Assembly (NCBI GenBank): GCA_002335845.1
Contig: DDCV01000084.1
Span: forward strand, 1 to 5,854
Source: Rickettsiales bacterium UBA1997
Lineage (GTDB): Bacteria > Pseudomonadota > Alphaproteobacteria > Rickettsiales > UBA1997
DNA: 5,854 nt
Direction: 5' to 3'
Position 1 is the stretch's first letter. Every line of letters starts with the position of its first letter. This document shows positions 1 through 5,614 of this stretch, one piece after another. The notes beneath the pieces were generated by a model. That model saw only the letters and a list, made by a program, of their open reading frames with translations, had not been told where the DNA came from and did not search any database. Both the position numbers and the translations under genes were made by a program.

Positions 1-119
1 TAGTGTTTGACAGTTTTCACTGATTATTAAATTGCTTCTTTTTAAGAAATACTCCCCAAATTTCAGGGCGCTAAGTTTTAATTTTTTATAGACTATTTTT
101 CTTGAAATTAATTACAATA

Positions 120-142
120 TTAAGATTAAATAAAAATCTTAA
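120..142 (-). terminator. Weak AT-rich hairpin downstream of nadA, possible terminator
   Basis: The arms TTAAGATT (120-127) and AATCTTAA (135-142) are perfect reverse complements of 8 bp around a 7-base loop, and the hairpin begins 15 bases past the nadA stop. Read on the minus strand, the sequence after the stem (TATTGTAATTAATTTC) is AT-rich but has no clean U-tract, and each arm contains only one G or C. It could end the trpS-nadA transcript or be a chance palindrome in AT-rich DNA. The rest of 1-156 holds no gene I can support. Confidence 0.3.
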
Positions 143-156
143 AAAGAAAGTTGGGC

Positions 157-1116
157 TTAAGAAAGATCAAGCATTTTGAGTAGTGGTTTTTTGGCTTTTA
201 CCCTCAAAGATTCATCTAAATGAATCTCGCGACCAAATTCACTTTTATCGCCATATTTCATAACCAAATAAAGTTTTTCTAGATTGTTTAAGGCCATATA
301 TGGGCAGCTATTACACAATGTGCAGCCTGTGCTATCAGTAAATGGGCAATCATAAAATTTTGCATTTGGCTTTAACTTTTTCATCTGATGAATTATATGA
401 TGCTCAGTTAGCACGATAAACTCTTCTGCGTCTTGCTCTTTAACATATCGTAGTAATGATGAGGTTGACCCAACATGATGTGCGTAAGATAATAAATTTT
501 CTGGACATTCCGGATGCGCTATGATTTTAGCTTGTGGATAATTTGTTTTTAGCTTTACTAGTTCCTTTTCGCTATATTGCTCATGAACGATGCAAGAACC
601 ATGCCACAAGATCATTTTGCGATTAGTTTGCTTCTCAATGAATCTTCCTAAATGCTGATCAGGAGCAAATATTATTTCTTTATCGACTGGAATTTGGTCG
701 ATAATTTTTTTAGCATTTGAAGAGGTTACGATAATGTCAGATAGGGCTTTAATTTCTGCAGAACAATTTATATAAGTTACCACTAACGCATTTGGATGCT
801 TTTCTTTGAATTTAGCAAATTCTTGTGGCGGGCATGATATTTCAAGACTGCATCCAGCTTTAAAATCTGGTACATAAACTTTTTTATCGGGAGATAAAAT
901 TTTGGCTACTTCAGCCATGAATTTAACGCCACAAAAAAATATCTGATCAGCGTTAGTAGAAGCAGCTTTTCGTGACAAATCTAGTGAATCACCAACAAAA
1001 TCAGCAATATCTTGAATCTCTGAATCTTGATAAAAATGCGATAAAATAACAACATTTTTTTCTTTCTTAAGCAAAGCAATTTCTTGCTCAATATTATCTG
1101 GAATATCGTAAGTCAT
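157..1116 (-). CDS. nadA: Quinolinate synthase A (NadA)
   Basis: NadA condenses iminoaspartate (made by L-aspartate oxidase, NadB) with dihydroxyacetone phosphate to give quinolinate, the precursor of de novo NAD. It is a cytoplasmic 4Fe-4S enzyme. The 319-residue protein shows the family pattern throughout: SHFYQD near residue 26, GDSLDLSRKA (42-51), FCGVKFMAEVAKILSPDK (61-78), AGCSLE (87-92), VTSSNA (130-135), APDQHLGR (151-158), WHGSCIVHE (171-179), HPECP (201-205), VGSTS (215-219) and CTLCNSCPYM (265-274). By alignment from memory with E. coli NadA, the cluster ligands are Cys89, Cys175 and Cys271. Cys265 and Cys268 reproduce the extra cysteines of the C-terminal CxxCxxC. The ATG at 1116 fits the usual family start and lies 3 bases past the trpS stop, so nadA probably depends on the trpS promoter. 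There is no Shine-Dalgarno sequence before it. nadB and nadC are not in the window. The identification is secure. Confidence 0.97.
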   Translation of the reverse strand: MTYDIPDNIEQEIALLKKEKNVVILSHFYQDSEIQDIADFVGDSLDLSRKAASTNADQIFFCGVKFMAEVAKILSPDKKVYVPDFKAGCSLEISCPPQEFAKFKEKHPNALVVTYINCSAEIKALSDIIVTSSNAKKIIDQIPVDKEIIFAPDQHLGRFIEKQTNRKMILWHGSCIVHEQYSEKELVKLKTNYPQAKIIAHPECPENLLSYAHHVGSTSSLLRYVKEQDAEEFIVLTEHHIIHQMKKLKPNAKFYDCPFTDSTGCTLCNSCPYMALNNLEKLYLVMKYGDKSEFGREIHLDESLRVKAKKPLLKMLDLS

Positions 1117-1119
1117 ATT

Positions 1120-2103
1120 TTAAAAACCAATAATTTTCCGTACATCTTTCATGGTTTGGCTCGATATTTCAAGAGCCTTTTTATTGCCTTGATCTAAAAT
1201 TTTTTTAACAAAGCTATAATCTGATTTTAATTCATTCAATTTTTTTTGAATTGGCACTAGATTTTCAATAATAATATCAGCTAAATCGGTTTTTAATTTA
1301 CCAAAGCCTTTATCGCGATATTCGTTTGCAATATCTTGAGCATCTCTTTTGGCAAGGCTGGCAAAAATATTTAGTAAATTATATATTTCGGGACGATTCT
1401 CATTATATTCTATAATTGCCACAGAGTCTGTTTTGGCTTTTTTAACTTTTTTAACTATTAAATCTGGATTATCATTTAGATTAATTCTAGTTAAATCGGA
1501 TTCATCGGATTTACTCATTTTGCTAGATCCATCTTGCAAAGACATTATCCTGGCTACTTTTTTTATAATCAAAGGCTCGGGCAGTTTAAAATACTCAACA
1601 TTATAAAGGCGATTAAAGGCTCCAGCCAAGTCTCTGGTTAGCTCTAAATGCTGCTTTTGATCAGCTCCCACGGGAACAAGGTCGGTTTTATAAAGCAATA
1701 TATCAGCAGCCATTAAAACTGGGTAAGAATAAAGCCCAAGATTTCCATCACCAATTGCCTTATCTTTAAATTGCGTCATGCGATTGAGCCAGCCAAGCGG
1801 TGTTATAGTTGATAAAATCCAAGATAGCTCGTTGTGATGCGGTACATCACTTTGTATAAAAATACTAGATTTTTCTGGATCAAGGCCGCATGCTAAATAT
1901 AGGGCAGCAACATCTAGAGTGCTGCGCCTTAACTCAACCGGATCTTGCTTAACTGTAATAGCATGAAGATTCATTATACCAAATAAGCAATTATTTGAAT
2001 TCTGCAGCGAAAGCCAGTTTTGTATAGATCCTAAATAATTCCCTAAATGCAAATTACCAGTTGGCTGAGCACCAGATAAAATTCTCTCCGGCAAAATACT
2101 CAT
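1120..2103 (-). CDS. trpS: Tryptophanyl-tRNA synthetase (TrpS)
   Basis: TrpS is the cytoplasmic class I aminoacyl-tRNA synthetase that charges tRNA-Trp using tryptophan and ATP. The 327-residue length is normal for the bacterial family. The N-terminal RILSGAQPTGNLHLGNYLG (7-25) holds the HIGH-type signature in its TrpS form (NLHLGN, 17-22). YPVLMAADILLY (127-138) contains Asp134, the expected tryptophan-recognition aspartate. VGADQKQH (145-152) is the conserved GxDQ motif, and KMSKS is intact at 195-199. The remainder is the helical anticodon-binding domain ending in VRKIIGF. The ATG at 2103 puts the first catalytic motif at the usual distance from the start. It is the first gene of a two-gene leftward unit with nadA, 3 bases downstream. 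The region just upstream is nearly pure A/T with no ribosome-binding site; a candidate promoter lies at 2138-2166. I saw no leader peptide or T-box. Confidence 0.98.
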   Translation of the reverse strand: MSILPERILSGAQPTGNLHLGNYLGSIQNWLSLQNSNNCLFGIMNLHAITVKQDPVELRRSTLDVAALYLACGLDPEKSSIFIQSDVPHHNELSWILSTITPLGWLNRMTQFKDKAIGDGNLGLYSYPVLMAADILLYKTDLVPVGADQKQHLELTRDLAGAFNRLYNVEYFKLPEPLIIKKVARIMSLQDGSSKMSKSDESDLTRINLNDNPDLIVKKVKKAKTDSVAIIEYNENRPEIYNLLNIFASLAKRDAQDIANEYRDKGFGKLKTDLADIIIENLVPIQKKLNELKSDYSFVKKILDQGNKKALEISSQTMKDVRKIIGF

Positions 2104-2204
2104 TATTTATAAATAATTATTAATTTAAAAAAGAAGCATTATTTTATACAAAAGTCTTTTTTGCAATTGTTTTATAAAATTTAAAATCAAATACACTTAG
2201 AATT
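2104..2204. promoter_or_regulatory. Divergent trpS/lipB promoter region
   Basis: This 101-base gap separates two start codons that face away from each other, so it must hold the start signals for both genes unless lipB has its own start inside trpS. The self-complementary TTGCAA at 2161-2166 can serve as a -35 on either strand. On the plus strand the best -10 I can pair with it is TAAAAT at 2182-2187, with a short 15-base spacer, which is only a fair lipB promoter. No Shine-Dalgarno sequence precedes either gene. A 16-bp perfect A/T palindrome (2102-2117) overlaps the trpS start codon. The function as a spacer promoter region is near certain, but the individual elements are guesses. Confidence 0.6.
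2138..2166 (-). promoter_or_regulatory. Candidate sigma70-type promoter for trpS-nadA
   Basis: On the minus strand TTGCAA (2166 down to 2161, 4 of 6 matches to TTGACA) is followed after exactly 17 bases by AATAAT (2143 down to 2138, 5 of 6 matches to TATAAT, though the important first T is missing). Transcription would start near 2131, giving a leader of about 27 bases before the trpS ATG. A nearby TATAAA (2148 down to 2143) is a rival -10 without a good -35. In DNA this AT-rich such matches are easily found by chance. Confidence 0.35.
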
Positions 2205-2873
2205 ATGGATTTTTTAAATAATTATAAAAAACAAATAGAGTGGAAAGCTAGCGATAATCTGGTTGGATTTGATGATGCTCATTCTTTTATGAAAAACAGG
2301 GTTGAAGATATTATAGTCAAAAAAGAAAGGGATATGATTTGGCTTCTAGAGCATCAAGATGTTTATACAGCTGGTGTTAGTGCCAAAGACTCAGATCTTA
2401 TAAAAACAACCGATATTCCGATTATTAAAACCAATCGTGGCGGTAAATATACTTATCATGGCCCGGGAATGAAAATAATCTATACAATGCTTGATCTTAA
2501 AAAAATATTTTATCCAAATAGGCCTGACATTGCTAGATTTGTTAAATTTTTAGAGGAATGGATAATAGATATCTTGGCCGAATATGATATTCCGGGCGAA
2601 ATCAGAAAAGATCGCGTAGGAATTTGGGTTAAAACTGGTAAAACTGAGAAAAAAATTGCTGCTATTGGTATAAAAATTAGAAAATGGGTATCTTATCATG
2701 GTATTGCTATAAATCTTGATCCAGACTTAAGTAAATTTAATAATATAATTCCCTGTGGTATCAATGAATTTGGCGTTACCTCTCTTCAAAATATGGGGGT
2801 AGATGATTTTAAAGATATTAACGAATTAATAATTAATAAGTTTTATGAAAGATTAGCGAAATTTAAGACTTGA
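2205..2873 (+). CDS. lipB: Octanoyl-[ACP]:protein N-octanoyltransferase (LipB)
   Basis: LipB moves the octanoyl group from octanoyl-ACP to the lipoyl-domain lysine of E2 and GcvH proteins; LipA then inserts sulphur. The reaction is cytoplasmic and passes through an acyl-cysteine intermediate. In this 222-residue protein the substrate loop is NRGGKYTYHGPGM (77-89), with the conserved Arg78, Gly79-Gly80 and His85. The catalytic lysine is expected at Lys150 in KKIAAIGIKIRKW (149-161), followed by YHGIAINLDPDLSKF (164-178). The nucleophile is Cys184 in IIPCGI (181-186). VTSL (191-194) follows as usual. Residue 89 is Met where the common motif HGPGQ has Gln. The start is set by the WKASDNLV segment (13-20), which sits near the N-terminus in alphaproteobacterial LipB; an in-frame stop at 2175-2177 limits extension. 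No ribosome-binding site is visible. Its TGA stop overlaps a heat-shock-like -35 for htpG. lipA is not in the window. Confidence 0.97.
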   Translation: MDFLNNYKKQIEWKASDNLVGFDDAHSFMKNRVEDIIVKKERDMIWLLEHQDVYTAGVSAKDSDLIKTTDIPIIKTNRGGKYTYHGPGMKIIYTMLDLKKIFYPNRPDIARFVKFLEEWIIDILAEYDIPGEIRKDRVGIWVKTGKTEKKIAAIGIKIRKWVSYHGIAINLDPDLSKFNNIIPCGINEFGVTSLQNMGVDDFKDINELIINKFYERLAKFKT

Positions 2874-2896
2874 AAAAGACACTAAGTTAATTATCT
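2869..2896 (+). promoter_or_regulatory. Candidate heat-shock (RpoH/sigma32) promoter of htpG
   Basis: CTTGAAA at 2869-2875 is identical to the E. coli sigma32 -35 consensus as I recall it, and it overlaps the lipB stop codon. Downstream, ATCT at 2893-2896 fits the ATnT end of the -10 box (CCCCATnT), with a 13-base spacer to that box at 2889-2896. The run of Cs is replaced by AATT, so only half of the -10 is supported. The same segment read as TTATCT also fits the TTATnT core of the alphaproteobacterial RpoH -10, but with a spacer shorter than I recall for that group. Its position directly before an Hsp90 gene makes it more credible than the bases alone do. Transcription would start near 2903, leaving a leader of about 39 bases. 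Confidence 0.4.
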
Positions 2897-2913
2897 AGAA
2901 GGGTCTATTGGTT

Positions 2914-2935
2914 AATTTTATTATTTAATAAATTT
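2914..2935 (+). other. AU-only hairpin in the htpG leader
   Basis: TTTATTA (2917-2923) and TAATAAA (2926-2932) are exact reverse complements; with the innermost pair opened the loop is 4 bases. Two more A-U pairs (2914-2915 with 2934-2935) close the base across one mismatch. The stem ends 6 bases before the htpG ATG and has no G or C, so it would be marginally stable and could melt with warming. It might also be a leaky end for lipB transcripts, though no clear U-tract follows. A chance palindrome is possible. Confidence 0.3.
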
Positions 2936-2941
2936 GTTAAA

Positions 2942-4870
2942 ATGACAGCACAGCAAAAAAAGAGTGATCAAAGCAATAATACGGAATTTAATTTTGATGT
3001 TGAGGTTGGCAAAATTCTCAACCTAATGATTAACTCCTTATACACCAATAAGGATATTGCTTTACGCGAGCTAATATCGAATGCTTCAGACGCTTGTGAC
3101 AAATTGCGCTATAAATCATTGCAAGATTCAACAATTTCAAGTGATGATTTAAAAATTTCTATCACCATCAACAAAGAAAAAAAACAGCTCATTATTATTG
3201 ATAATGGCATAGGAATGAATCGTGATGATTTAATAGATAATTTAGGAACTATTGCAAGATCTGGCACCGAAAACTTTATAAAATCTATCACGGGAGATAG
3301 CAAAAAAGATGTACAATTAATTGGCCAATTTGGGGTTGGATTTTATTCATCATTTATGATTTCTGATGAGGTTGAAGTTGTTTCATCAAGATATGATGAT
3401 GATAGTGTTTGGCAATGGAGCTCTAAAGGCACAGGAAGCTTCAAAGTTGAAAAATCAAGCGAAAAATTAGAAAGGGGAACTAAAATTATTTTAAATTTAA
3501 AAGATGATGCTCAAGATTTTCTTGATCGCTTTCATATTAAAAATATTGTTCAAACCTATTCAGATCATATAGATTTTAAAATTGAATTTATTCCAGAAAA
3601 CGAAAAAGATGGCGCAAAAGTTGAGACGCTAAATTCTGGCTCGGCAATTTGGCAGCAGCCAAAGGATAAGATCACAGAAGAGCAATATAATAATTTTTAC
3701 AAACATATTTCGCACCTACCTGGAGAACCTTACATGACTCTGCATAATAAGGCGGAAGGTGTGATAAGTTACACTAATTTACTTTTTATACCTAGCTCTA
3801 AGCCTTTTGACTTATTTCATCCAGACCGCAAAACATCGGTTAAACTTTATGTTAAAAAGATATTTATCAGCGAGGAACTAAACCTTGTTCCAACATGCAT
3901 GAGATTTTTGCGTGGCTTAATAGACTCAGATGATTTGCCGCTAAACATTAGTCGCGAAAACTTGCAACATAATGCTATTTTAGAAAAAATAAAAAAATCC
4001 GTTGTTAAAAAAGTTCTATCCGAGCTAAAGAAAAAATCTCAAGCAAGTGAAGAAGAATATCTTAAATTTTGGAAAGATTTTGGCGCTGTGCTGAAAGAAG
4101 GATTATGCGAATCAACTGATTATCGTGATAAAATTCTTGAAATATGTCGCTTTGAAACTTCCAAATCCAATGGTAAATTAATTTCAATATCCGATTATTT
4201 AGAGCGCCTAAAGTCTAATCAAGATAAGATTTATTTCTTAACTGGAGAATCGGTTGAAAAAATAAAATCTTCACCACAGCTAGAAATTTTCTTAGAAAAA
4301 GATGTCGAAGTCTTATATCTAATAGATGCTGTTGATGAATTTTGGGTGACTGTGATGCTGCCTTATCAAGAAAAAGAGTTTCAATCTATAAATCGTCACG
4401 ATGTCGATTTAGAAGATATTGATAAGGCAAAAAAAAGAGAGAAAGATGATGAGGAAGAGTCAAGAAAAGACAAGAAAGCTGCAGATAAAGATGTTACCAA
4501 TTCTGAATTCGATGGTTTAGTAAAATATTTTAAAGAGATTTTAGGTGAAAAAGTAAAAGATGTTAGAATATCAAAAAAACTTACTGGTTCACCGGTTTGT
4601 TTAGCTGTAGATTCTGGCTCAATGGATATAAGGCTTGAAAGATTTCTTCTTGAACAAAAACAAATTCAATCAGCCTCAGCTAAGGTTTTGGAAATTAACC
4701 CAAAAAATGAAATAGTTAAAAGTTTAAATAGTAATTACAGCGATTCAAAGAAAAAGACTAAGACTGACGACGCCATCAAAACTCTTTTTGATTTAGCTTG
4801 CGTTATAGAAGACGAGTCAATTAAGGATGTAGCTGATTTTTCAAGAAGAGTGCAAAATTTAATGAGTTAA
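2942..4870 (+). CDS. htpG: Chaperone HtpG (Hsp90 family)
   Basis: HtpG is the bacterial Hsp90: a cytoplasmic homodimer that remodels client proteins with ATP, usually with the DnaK system. At 642 residues it is of normal length and has all three domains. The N-terminal GHKL ATPase (about 17-235) has LRELISNASDACDKLRY (41-57) with Glu43 and Asn47 for ATP hydrolysis and Mg2+ binding, DNGIGM (87-92), the lid region GTIARSGT (102-109), GQFGVGFYS (128-136) and RGTKI (178-182). The middle domain (about 240-485) carries NISRENLQ (335-342); Arg338 and Gln342 match the residues that contact ATP in Hsp90. A Lys/Asp/Glu-rich stretch (489-519) precedes the C-terminal dimerisation domain with LEINP (583-587). 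There is no MEEVD tail, as expected for a bacterium. The ATG at 2942 gives a 16-residue polar extension before FNFDVEVGK; no Shine-Dalgarno sequence precedes it. A heat-shock-like promoter lies upstream and a strong terminator follows. Confidence 0.98.
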   Translation: MTAQQKKSDQSNNTEFNFDVEVGKILNLMINSLYTNKDIALRELISNASDACDKLRYKSLQDSTISSDDLKISITINKEKKQLIIIDNGIGMNRDDLIDNLGTIARSGTENFIKSITGDSKKDVQLIGQFGVGFYSSFMISDEVEVVSSRYDDDSVWQWSSKGTGSFKVEKSSEKLERGTKIILNLKDDAQDFLDRFHIKNIVQTYSDHIDFKIEFIPENEKDGAKVETLNSGSAIWQQPKDKITEEQYNNFYKHISHLPGEPYMTLHNKAEGVISYTNLLFIPSSKPFDLFHPDRKTSVKLYVKKIFISEELNLVPTCMRFLRGLIDSDDLPLNISRENLQHNAILEKIKKSVVKKVLSELKKKSQASEEEYLKFWKDFGAVLKEGLCESTDYRDKILEICRFETSKSNGKLISISDYLERLKSNQDKIYFLTGESVEKIKSSPQLEIFLEKDVEVLYLIDAVDEFWVTVMLPYQEKEFQSINRHDVDLEDIDKAKKREKDDEEESRKDKKAADKDVTNSEFDGLVKYFKEILGEKVKDVRISKKLTGSPVCLAVDSGSMDIRLERFLLEQKQIQSASAKVLEINPKNEIVKSLNSNYSDSKKKTKTDDAIKTLFDLACVIEDESIKDVADFSRRVQNLMS

Positions 4871-4890
4871 AATTCATTGCACCAATATCC

Positions 4891-4944
4891 ATCTGACATT
4901 ATTAATTAAATATGTATCTTTAATTAATAATGTCTAGATTTTTT
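4891..4944 (+). terminator. Rho-independent terminator of htpG
   Basis: The arms GACATTATTAATTAAA (4895-4910) and TTTAATTAATAATGTC (4919-4934) are perfect 16-bp reverse complements around an 8-base loop. Beyond a single bulged T at 4935, ATCT (4891-4894) pairs with AGAT (4936-4939), and a run of six Ts (4939-4944) follows on the plus strand. It starts 20 bases after the htpG stop. On the minus strand no T-run follows the stem, so it is oriented for htpG, although it also lies about 50 bases beyond the convergent maf stop and may block read-through from that side. Confidence 0.8.
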
Positions 4945-4984
4945 AATATTTATCACCTCATGAGATTGAAAATATATGGTATAT

Positions 4985-5608
4985 CTAAAGGTTGGACTCA
5001 GTATCAAATGTTTTCGATATTTGAAGCAGTTTTTTCTTGTGCAAGAAGTCCAAAAGTGACTGTATTGAAAGACCGAGGATTCCATAATAATCACCACTGA
5101 CATTTGCAAATAAATGTTTTCCCATTGACTCATATTTATAGCTACCAGCACAACCCCAAGGCTTGTCATAACTAACATACGACTCAATTTCTGATTCCAA
5201 CAAGTTTCGCATTGTCAGCCTTGATATATCTAGATTTTCAAATATTATTTGATTATTTTTGGCTATCACTACCGCATTATTTTGATAGTGAGTTTGGCCA
5301 TTGAATTTAGCTAATTGAAATATTGCAGACGATCTATCGATAGACTTAAAAACCTCTTTACCTAAAAACTCGCAGACCTGATCCGAGCCTATTACATAAT
5401 GATTTGGATTAATCTTACTAATTGATAAAGCTTTTTGCTGCGCAAGGTAAATGGCTAATTTTTGCGGCTCAAGAGCAATAGAATTTTTTTCACCATCTTC
5501 GTCAAATATTGGCTTTATAACATCAAATTTCAGCCCCACATCTTGTAATATTTTTCTTCTAACCCTTGATTGAGATGCCAATATCAAGCTACAATTTTGC
5601 TGCAACAT
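4985..5608 (-). CDS. maf: Maf family nucleoside triphosphate pyrophosphatase, YceF-like
   Basis: Maf proteins hydrolyse modified or non-canonical nucleoside triphosphates to the monophosphate and pyrophosphate; E. coli YceF prefers 7-methyl-GTP, while YhdE acts on dTTP and UTP. This 207-residue protein has the N-terminal signature LILASQSRVRRKIL (8-21), FDED (35-38), LAIYLAQQKA (51-60), VIGSDQVCEF (72-81) with the likely catalytic Asp76, NGQTHYQNNAVV (103-114) and YVSYDKPWGCAGSYKYESMG (144-163), ending in GDYYGILGLSIQSLLDFL (172-189). GSDQVC and CAGSYKxExxG resemble YceF more than YhdE, so m7GTP is the likelier substrate, by inference. Residue 15 is Arg where the usual SxSPxRR motif has Pro. 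About 18 residues follow the last conserved helix. The ATG at 5608 gives the standard N-terminus and lies 6 bases past the folE stop, with a weak AGG (5620-5618) upstream, so it is probably co-transcribed with folE. It converges on htpG. Confidence 0.93.
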   Translation of the reverse strand: MLQQNCSLILASQSRVRRKILQDVGLKFDVIKPIFDEDGEKNSIALEPQKLAIYLAQQKALSISKINPNHYVIGSDQVCEFLGKEVFKSIDRSSAIFQLAKFNGQTHYQNNAVVIAKNNQIIFENLDISRLTMRNLLESEIESYVSYDKPWGCAGSYKYESMGKHLFANVSGDYYGILGLSIQSLLDFLHKKKLLQISKTFDTESNL

Positions 5609-5614
5609 TTAATT

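Noticed and set aside
7..12. Exact TTGACA (-35 consensus) on the plus strand
   Set aside because: No acceptable -10 lies 16-18 bases downstream, and the transcript would run antisense into nadA.
33..44. TGCTTCTTTTT here and its inverted copy near 2125-2138, flanking trpS-nadA, as possible element ends
   Set aside because: The match is only 11-12 bases of low-complexity sequence, and repeats of that length are expected by chance in a window this AT-rich. There is no transposase or target duplication.
1..111. Open minus-strand frame of about 37 codons running off the left edge
   Set aside because: It has no ATG, GTG or TTG start after its upstream stop and no ribosome-binding site. The predicted residues are AT-codon rich and I recognise no family, so chance is more likely.
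1349..1606. Plus-strand open frame of 85 codons
   Set aside because: It lies fully inside trpS on the opposite strand and shows no recognisable motif; it is a shadow of the real gene.
3109..3303. Minus-strand open frame of 64 codons
   Set aside because: It is antisense to the HtpG ATPase domain and is a shadow.
4957..4964. CTCATGAG palindrome downstream of maf
   Set aside because: It is only 8 bp, has no loop so cannot form a transcript hairpin, and has no T-run; it is not supportable as a terminator or operator.
4924..5187. Minus-strand open frame of 87 codons
   Set aside because: It overlaps maf in another frame and runs through the terminator hairpin; it has no family resemblance.
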